Both the position numbers and the translations under genes were made by a program. Shown here in pieces: positions 23,436-27,164 of a DNA stretch of 27,164 bases. The stretch spans positions 1 through 27,164 of the forward strand of contig JAYNFX010000022.1 of NCBI GenBank assembly GCA_038106885.1, in the 5' to 3' direction. The DNA comes from UBA3537 sp038106885. GTDB lineage: Bacteria; Bacteroidota; Bacteroidia; Flavobacteriales; Flavobacteriaceae. Each line of letters opens with the position of its first letter. Position 1 is the first letter of the stretch. Below the pieces are notes generated by a model, which saw nothing but the letters and a program-made list of their open reading frames with translations, did no database searches and was not told where the DNA came from.

Positions 23436-24290
23436 TTACTCTAAGCTTAGCTCTTTCATTTCTTTTTCAATCATTTCATAGAACTGATCAATTTTTGGCA
23501 TAACAACAACTCTTGTTCTTCTGTTTCTGGCACGATTTTCAGCTGTTTCATTATCAACTAATGGAACATAACTGCTTCTTCCTGCCGCTATCAGCTGTGA
23601 TGGATTAACCCCCATTGTTTGTAATTCTCTAATTATTGATGTAGATCTTTTAACACTTAAGTCCCAGTTGTCAATTAAAACTCCGTTAGAATAGCTTCTA
23701 CTATCTGTATGTCCCTCAATCATAGCTTCAAATTCAGGTTTGTCATTAATTACCTTGGCAACTTTACCTAAAACTACTTTGGCTTTTTCAGTCACAACAT
23801 AACTTCCGCTTTTAAATAAAAGTTTATCTGCTATGGAGATAAAAACAACTCCCTTTTCAACATTTATCTCAATATCAGGATCGTCAATACCTACAGATTT
23901 TTTAAGACTTGATACAATAGCAAGTGTAACACTGTCTTTTTTGCTAACAGCGTCTTGTAACCTACTAATTTTTAAATCTCTTTCCTTTAAGCTTTCTAAA
24001 GTTTTTTCAAGATTCTCAGCACCTTTTGTTGTGAGAACTGTCATTTCCTTAGTGCTTGAAAATAACGCATCGTTGGTTTTTCTTAAGTCTTTCAGTTGTT
24101 CTTTCATAGCTTCAAGACTCGCTTCAGCAACCGCTTTATCTGAAAGGCAGCTATTTAATTTTACAGTAGCTGTATTAAGTAGGTCTTTAGTGTCTTTAAG
24201 CTCTTTTTGTGCTGCTACTAATTCTTTATTTGGTCCACATGAAGTAATAATTAAACATGAAATGATTCCGAGTGCAAATAGTTTTTTCAT
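23436..24290 (-). CDS. OmpA-family peptidoglycan-binding lipoprotein
   Basis: A 284-residue protein with a lipoprotein leader ending ITSC (Cys18), a long coiled-coil-like helix from about 22 to 125 (heptad-rich, high in Lys, Leu and Glu), and an OmpA/MotB domain at about 140-270. The peptidoglycan-binding residues are visible in IEGHTDSRSYSNG, the LSVKRS(TS) motif and ENRARNRRTRVVV. It probably tethers the outer membrane to the cell wall with the helix as spacer. A candidate promoter and a strong terminator make it a single-gene unit. Codon use looks richer than its neighbours, as expected for an abundant envelope protein (impression, not measured). Confidence 0.93.
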   Translation of the reverse strand: MKKLFALGIISCLIITSCGPNKELVAAQKELKDTKDLLNTATVKLNSCLSDKAVAEASLEAMKEQLKDLRKTNDALFSSTKEMTVLTTKGAENLEKTLESLKERDLKISRLQDAVSKKDSVTLAIVSSLKKSVGIDDPDIEINVEKGVVFISIADKLLFKSGSYVVTEKAKVVLGKVAKVINDKPEFEAMIEGHTDSRSYSNGVLIDNWDLSVKRSTSIIRELQTMGVNPSQLIAAGRSSYVPLVDNETAENRARNRRTRVVVMPKIDQFYEMIEKEMKELSLE

Positions 24291-24313
24291 TTTTTAAAAT
24301 TTAAAAGATTAAG

Positions 24314-24344
24314 TAAAATTATAAATTAAACGGATAATATCAAT
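24314..24344 (-). promoter_or_regulatory. Candidate promoter of the OmpA-family gene
   Basis: On the minus strand ATTG (24344-24341), 19 bases, then TAATTTTA (24321-24314), one base off consensus in each box, and 23 bases to the ATG at 24290. The region is nearly all A/T, so chance matches are likely. Confidence 0.4.
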
Positions 24345-24357
24345 AATTATTATGAAT

Positions 24358-25353
24358 TTAATGTTTGATTAAATTCACAAAAGACTTTACTCTAAAAACA
24401 TAGTATTTTAAAACAATCGAAAATTCAGAGTTATATATTTTGCGAGTTTTATTATTGTAACGAAATTTTAAAACTAAAAAAAGATTTTTATAATAGCTTC
24501 GGTGAGCTCTTAATATTGATAACATATGATTGGGTTTACCTTCAAGTAAAAATTTTATTCCTGCCAATCCGTCAAGAAATAGTCTACAAATTATAATTAA
24601 TAACAATGGATTGGGTGTGTTTTTTGTTATAGTTAGTAGATTATTTCTAAAATTTAAGAATGTCTTTTTGGGGTTTGAAGATTTTAAACTTTGTCCACCC
24701 AAATGGTAAACTTTTGATGAATTTGTATAGTAGGTTATTCCACCATGATTGTAATTCCTCCAACAAAAATCAATCTCTTCCATGTGAGCAAAGAAATTGT
24801 TATCAAAACCACCCAAATCTTTAAAGTTTTTACTGCGAACAAAGAAACATGCCCCTGAAGCCCAAAATATTTCTCTGTCGTGATATTGGTTTTTATCAAT
24901 TTCAGTTGTATTAAATATTCTACCCCTGCAATATGGATATCCGAATTTGTCAATAAATCCTCCTGCAGCTCCTGAATATTCAAATTTTTCAGGTTTTTTC
25001 TCATCTAAAATTTTGGGTTGAATTATAGTAATTGAAGGATTGTTTTTAAAAATTTTTATGATTGGTTTTGTCCAATTTTCAGTAACTCTTACATCAGAGT
25101 TTAAAAAACAGTAGATATCTGACTCAATTTGTTTTATTGCGATATTATAACCCTCGGCATATCCATAATTTTTTGATAATTTTATAATATTAATATTCGG
25201 GAAATTATTTTTTGTAAATATTATTGAGTTATCCTCTGAGTTGTTATCTACTAAATAAATATCAAAATTATTAGTAAATTTAACTACTGATGGTAAATAT
25301 CTTTTTAAAAGATTTTCACCATTCCAATTAAGTATTATAACTGATAATTTCAA
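24358..25353 (-). CDS. Family 2 glycosyltransferase
   Basis: A 331-residue GT-A fold protein. SVIILNWNGENLL (4-16) and LVDNNSEDNS (34-43) bind the nucleotide sugar. FLNSDVRV carries the metal-binding Asp, and AHMEEIDFCWRNYNHG is the acceptor/base block typical of rhamnosyltransferase-like GT2 enzymes. The C-terminal 90 residues are hydrophobic in places and basic, suggesting membrane association. The sugar and acceptor are unknown; cell-surface polysaccharide is likely. Translation must start at TTG (25353): the frame has no ATG near the family N-terminus. It follows the HsdR-N gene by 4 bases. Confidence 0.88.
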   Translation of the reverse strand: MKLSVIILNWNGENLLKRYLPSVVKFTNNFDIYLVDNNSEDNSIIFTKNNFPNINIIKLSKNYGYAEGYNIAIKQIESDIYCFLNSDVRVTENWTKPIIKIFKNNPSITIIQPKILDEKKPEKFEYSGAAGGFIDKFGYPYCRGRIFNTTEIDKNQYHDREIFWASGACFFVRSKNFKDLGGFDNNFFAHMEEIDFCWRNYNHGGITYYTNSSKVYHLGGQSLKSSNPKKTFLNFRNNLLTITKNTPNPLLLIIICRLFLDGLAGIKFLLEGKPNHMLSILRAHRSYYKNLFLVLKFRYNNKTRKIYNSEFSIVLKYYVFRVKSFVNLIKH

Positions 25354-25357
25354 ATCA

Positions 25358-25801
25358 TTAATTTTTTTTATATTCTGGCAATGTCTCTAAAAAAGTATAG
25401 CCATTATCTTTAATTATACAATAATAGTGATTAAGTCCATTAGTTACCATCAGATATTTAGCATTTAATGTTCTATTGTACTTTGCAATTTGATCAAAGG
25501 TTTTTTGGTTGATTTTTACACTTGGTGCTTTGCATTCAATTATACAAAAAATAGATCCACCAGGATTTAAAATTACAATATCATATCTTTTGTTTAATCC
25601 ATTAACAATTATTTTTTTTTCAACATTAATTAAAGTCTTTGGGTATTTCTTATTATGAATAATATATTTTAAACAGTGTTGTCTTACCCATTCTTCTGGT
25701 TTGAGGGCAACAAATTTTTTACGCAATTCATCAAAGATTTGAGTTTTATTTTCGCTATTTTTGAATCTAAAGCTGTAATACGGGAAATTTAATTTCTGCA
25801 C
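25358..25801 (-). CDS. Orphan HsdR N-terminal-domain protein (PD-(D/E)XK nuclease fold)
   Basis: A 147-residue protein made up of the HSDR_N_2 domain alone. The PD-(D/E)XK catalytic pattern is intact: Asp74 in KRYDIVIL, Glu89 and Lys91 in IIECKAP, plus a Q104-x3-Y motif (FDQIAKYN) as in type I restriction subunit N-termini. The block PEEWVRQHCLKYI (35-47) is characteristic of these short proteins. There is no helicase part and no hsdM or hsdS nearby, so it is not a restriction system. The frame runs on to a TTG at 25846 inside holA; the GTG at 25801 gives MQKLNFPYYSFRFKNSENK, the family start. It diverges from holA across 26 bases. Function unknown. Confidence 0.8.
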   Translation of the reverse strand: MQKLNFPYYSFRFKNSENKTQIFDELRKKFVALKPEEWVRQHCLKYIIHNKKYPKTLINVEKKIIVNGLNKRYDIVILNPGGSIFCIIECKAPSVKINQKTFDQIAKYNRTLNAKYLMVTNGLNHYYCIIKDNGYTFLETLPEYKKN

Positions 25802-25827
25802 TTTACAAATTTGATAAATTTTTCTGA

Positions 25828-26832
25828 ATGCACACGGTACAATCAATTATAAATGATTTAAAATCAGGAAATATTTCTCCAATTTATTTTTTGATGGGCG
25901 AGGAGCCATATTTTATAGACCAAATTTCAAATTTTTTCGAATCAAGTTTACTTCCTGAATCATCAAGAGGATTTGATCAAACTGTTGTTTATGGAAAAGA
26001 TATCAATATTGATACTTTAATTTCAAATGCTAAACGTTTTCCCATGATATCTGATCGACAATTGATTATTGTCAAAGAAGCTCAAAATTTAAGTCGATCA
26101 ATTGAACAATTATTGGAATATTCAAAACAACCACAAAAATCAACTACGATTGTTTTTTGTTATAAGTATAAATCACTTGATAAACGTAAGGCATTATATA
26201 AATCACTTTCGAAAACAAATATTGTATTTGAAAGTAAGAAGGTTTATGAAAGTAATATACCTTCTTGGATTTCTAATCAACTAAAGATTAAAGGATACAA
26301 TATTACTCCTAAATCATCACATTTGTTATGTGAATACTTGGGTAATGATTTGACAAAAATCATTAATGAGTTGGATAAATTAATTTTAGTTGTAGGAGAG
26401 GATAAAATGATTACAGATCAGACCATTGAGTCAAATATTGGAATATCTAAGGATTTCAATAATTTTGAGTTACAAAATGCTATTGCAAGTAATAATTATA
26501 GCAAGGCATTTCAGATTGTACAATACTTTTCAAAAAATCCAAAAAAACACTCAATAATTTTAACTATATCCACACTTTATAGTTTTTTTGTTAAAATCAT
26601 GAAATTACATACTATTGCGACAAATGACCCAAAAATTGTTGCAAGTTCCATTGGTGTAAATCCTTATTTCCTGAAAGATTACTTAAAAGCTAAAGATTTT
26701 TTTTCAATGCGTAAAATTAGTTCTGTGTTTGAGACTTTAAGAGAAATTGATATGAAAAGTAAAGGAGTTGATTCAAATCTAAATTCAAAAGAGTTATACA
26801 ACGAATTATTAATTAGAATTTTTAATAATTAA
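25828..26832 (+). CDS. holA: DNA polymerase III, delta subunit
   Basis: A 334-residue clamp-loader delta subunit, an AAA+-like protein without its own P-loop. Family blocks are IYFLMGEEPYFIDQIS (19-34), NAKRFPMISDRQLIIVKEAQ (68-87), SKPQKSTT-like lid region near 110, LCEYLGNDLTKIINELDKL (about 167-185) and the C-terminal SKELYNELLIRIF. It opens the beta clamp as part of the clamp loader. Start ATG 25828 gives the usual MHTVQSIINDLKSG. It diverges from the HsdR-N gene, and its stop overlaps the convergent ROK gene by 4 bases. Confidence 0.93.
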   Translation: MHTVQSIINDLKSGNISPIYFLMGEEPYFIDQISNFFESSLLPESSRGFDQTVVYGKDINIDTLISNAKRFPMISDRQLIIVKEAQNLSRSIEQLLEYSKQPQKSTTIVFCYKYKSLDKRKALYKSLSKTNIVFESKKVYESNIPSWISNQLKIKGYNITPKSSHLLCEYLGNDLTKIINELDKLILVVGEDKMITDQTIESNIGISKDFNNFELQNAIASNNYSKAFQIVQYFSKNPKKHSIILTISTLYSFFVKIMKLHTIATNDPKIVASSIGVNPYFLKDYLKAKDFFSMRKISSVFETLREIDMKSKGVDSNLNSKELYNELLIRIFNN

Positions 26833-27164
26833 ATTAAATTATTTTTAGCAAATAAAGCAGCACCAACAATACCTGCATTATTTTTTAATTTTGCTGATTT
26901 GATTGTTGTATGAATATTTATGTAGTCTTTAAAAAGATTAATTTTCTTACTTATTCCTCCACCTAAAATAATTAGCTCAGGATTAAAGCTTTTTTCAATA
27001 TGAGTTAAAAAGAAGTTAAGTCGTTTTCCCCATTTTTTGAAATCCCAATCTTTTCTTTTTCTAGCAAAATCAGAAGCAAAATACTCCATAATATCTCCTT
27101 TTTTTCCATACAACCTACCAAGTTCAAAATTTGAAATCAATTCTCCATTAAAAAAAACACCTGA
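26829..27164 (-). CDS. C-terminal part of a ROK-family sugar kinase, polyphosphate-glucokinase-like
   Basis: The minus-strand frame runs in from the right edge without a start in the window; 111 residues are visible. FFNGELISNFELGRLYG, the basic stretch FARKRKDW, WGKRLNFFLTHIEKSF and especially PELIILGGGISKK (the glycine-rich adenine/phosphate segment of ROK/actin-like kinases) and NNAGIVGAALFA match the end of polyphosphate/ATP glucokinases. Such enzymes make glucose 6-phosphate. Without the N-terminal phosphate-binding motif the phosphate donor cannot be judged. The stop overlaps the end of holA. Confidence 0.8.
   Translation of the reverse strand, partial: SGVFFNGELISNFELGRLYGKKGDIMEYFASDFARKRKDWDFKKWGKRLNFFLTHIEKSFNPELIILGGGISKKINLFKDYINIHTTIKSAKLKNNAGIVGAALFAKNNLI

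Noticed and set aside
23833..24297. Plus-strand frame of 154 codons opposite the OmpA-family gene
   Set aside because: It is the complement of a well-supported gene and has no recognisable domain; the other opposite-strand frames over lepB, mutB and pheT were left out for the same reason.
25358..25801. Type I restriction-modification system
   Set aside because: Only the HsdR N-terminal nuclease domain is present; there is no helicase part, hsdM or hsdS in the window.
1..27164. Horizontally acquired island, prophage, transposon or CRISPR array
   Set aside because: Base composition is even, all genes are familiar chromosomal families in tight runs, and there are no direct repeats, integrase or transposase genes.

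Overview
The window is a gene-dense, very AT-rich chromosomal segment (GC looks close to 30% by eye, not counted) that fits a member of the Flavobacteriia (Bacteroidota). Four things point there: promoter boxes of the Bacteroidota type (TAnnTTTG, once with a TTTG box 19 bases upstream); a GldI-type lipoprotein isomerase; families typical of that group (DUF5683, WbqC, paired rhomboids, a long signal peptidase I with an extra N-terminal membrane domain, an HsdR-N orphan beside holA); and a gene order I recognise from Flavobacteriaceae. There are 31 protein genes, the first and last cut by the window edges. I see no RNA gene, insertion sequence, prophage, CRISPR array or compositional island, and no stretch over about 125 bases without a gene.

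Layout. 1-1612 (minus): nrnA-type DHH phosphoesterase, gldI and the start of a further exported protein, diverging from ndk (1701-2120, plus). 2168-3956 (minus): recF, a small lipoprotein and a DUF721/DciA-like gene with overlapping ends. 4094-10221 (plus): a TPR membrane protein and ribH, then a small membrane protein, mutL, two rhomboid proteases and an EEP-family hydrolase, nearly all touching or overlapping. 10223-15400 (minus): six-gene run parA-parB-DUF5683-dapB-lepB-wbqC. 15499-19826 (minus): udk, divIC/ftsB-like, and both subunits of methylmalonyl-CoA mutase. 19955-20902 (plus): trxB. 20912-25801 (minus): pheT, an OmpA-family lipoprotein, a family 2 glycosyltransferase and an orphan PD-(D/E)XK (HsdR-N) protein. 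25828-26832 (plus): holA. 26829-27164 (minus): C-terminal part of a ROK/polyphosphate-glucokinase-like protein.

The content is mostly housekeeping: replication and repair (recF, holA, mutL, DciA-like), segregation and division (parAB, divIC), envelope biogenesis and protein export (lepB, dapB, gldI, OmpA, rhomboids, glycosyltransferase), nucleotide and cofactor metabolism (ndk, udk, ribH, nrnA), redox (trxB), translation (pheT) and propionate/succinate carbon flow (mutA/mutB).

I did not find a convincing new multi-gene system. The observations most worth following are regulatory: a nearly constant distance of about 20 bases between the -7 box and the start codon for several genes, overlapping inverted repeats in the nrnA/ndk divergent promoter, an inverted repeat over the parA -7 box, and a possible leaderless nrnA transcript. 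At protein level they are the orphan HsdR-N nuclease-like protein and a MutL whose endonuclease motif is altered. Several starts were moved from the longest open frame to an internal ATG or GTG, because the upstream start would be a TTG inside a promoter or far outside the family's N-terminus.
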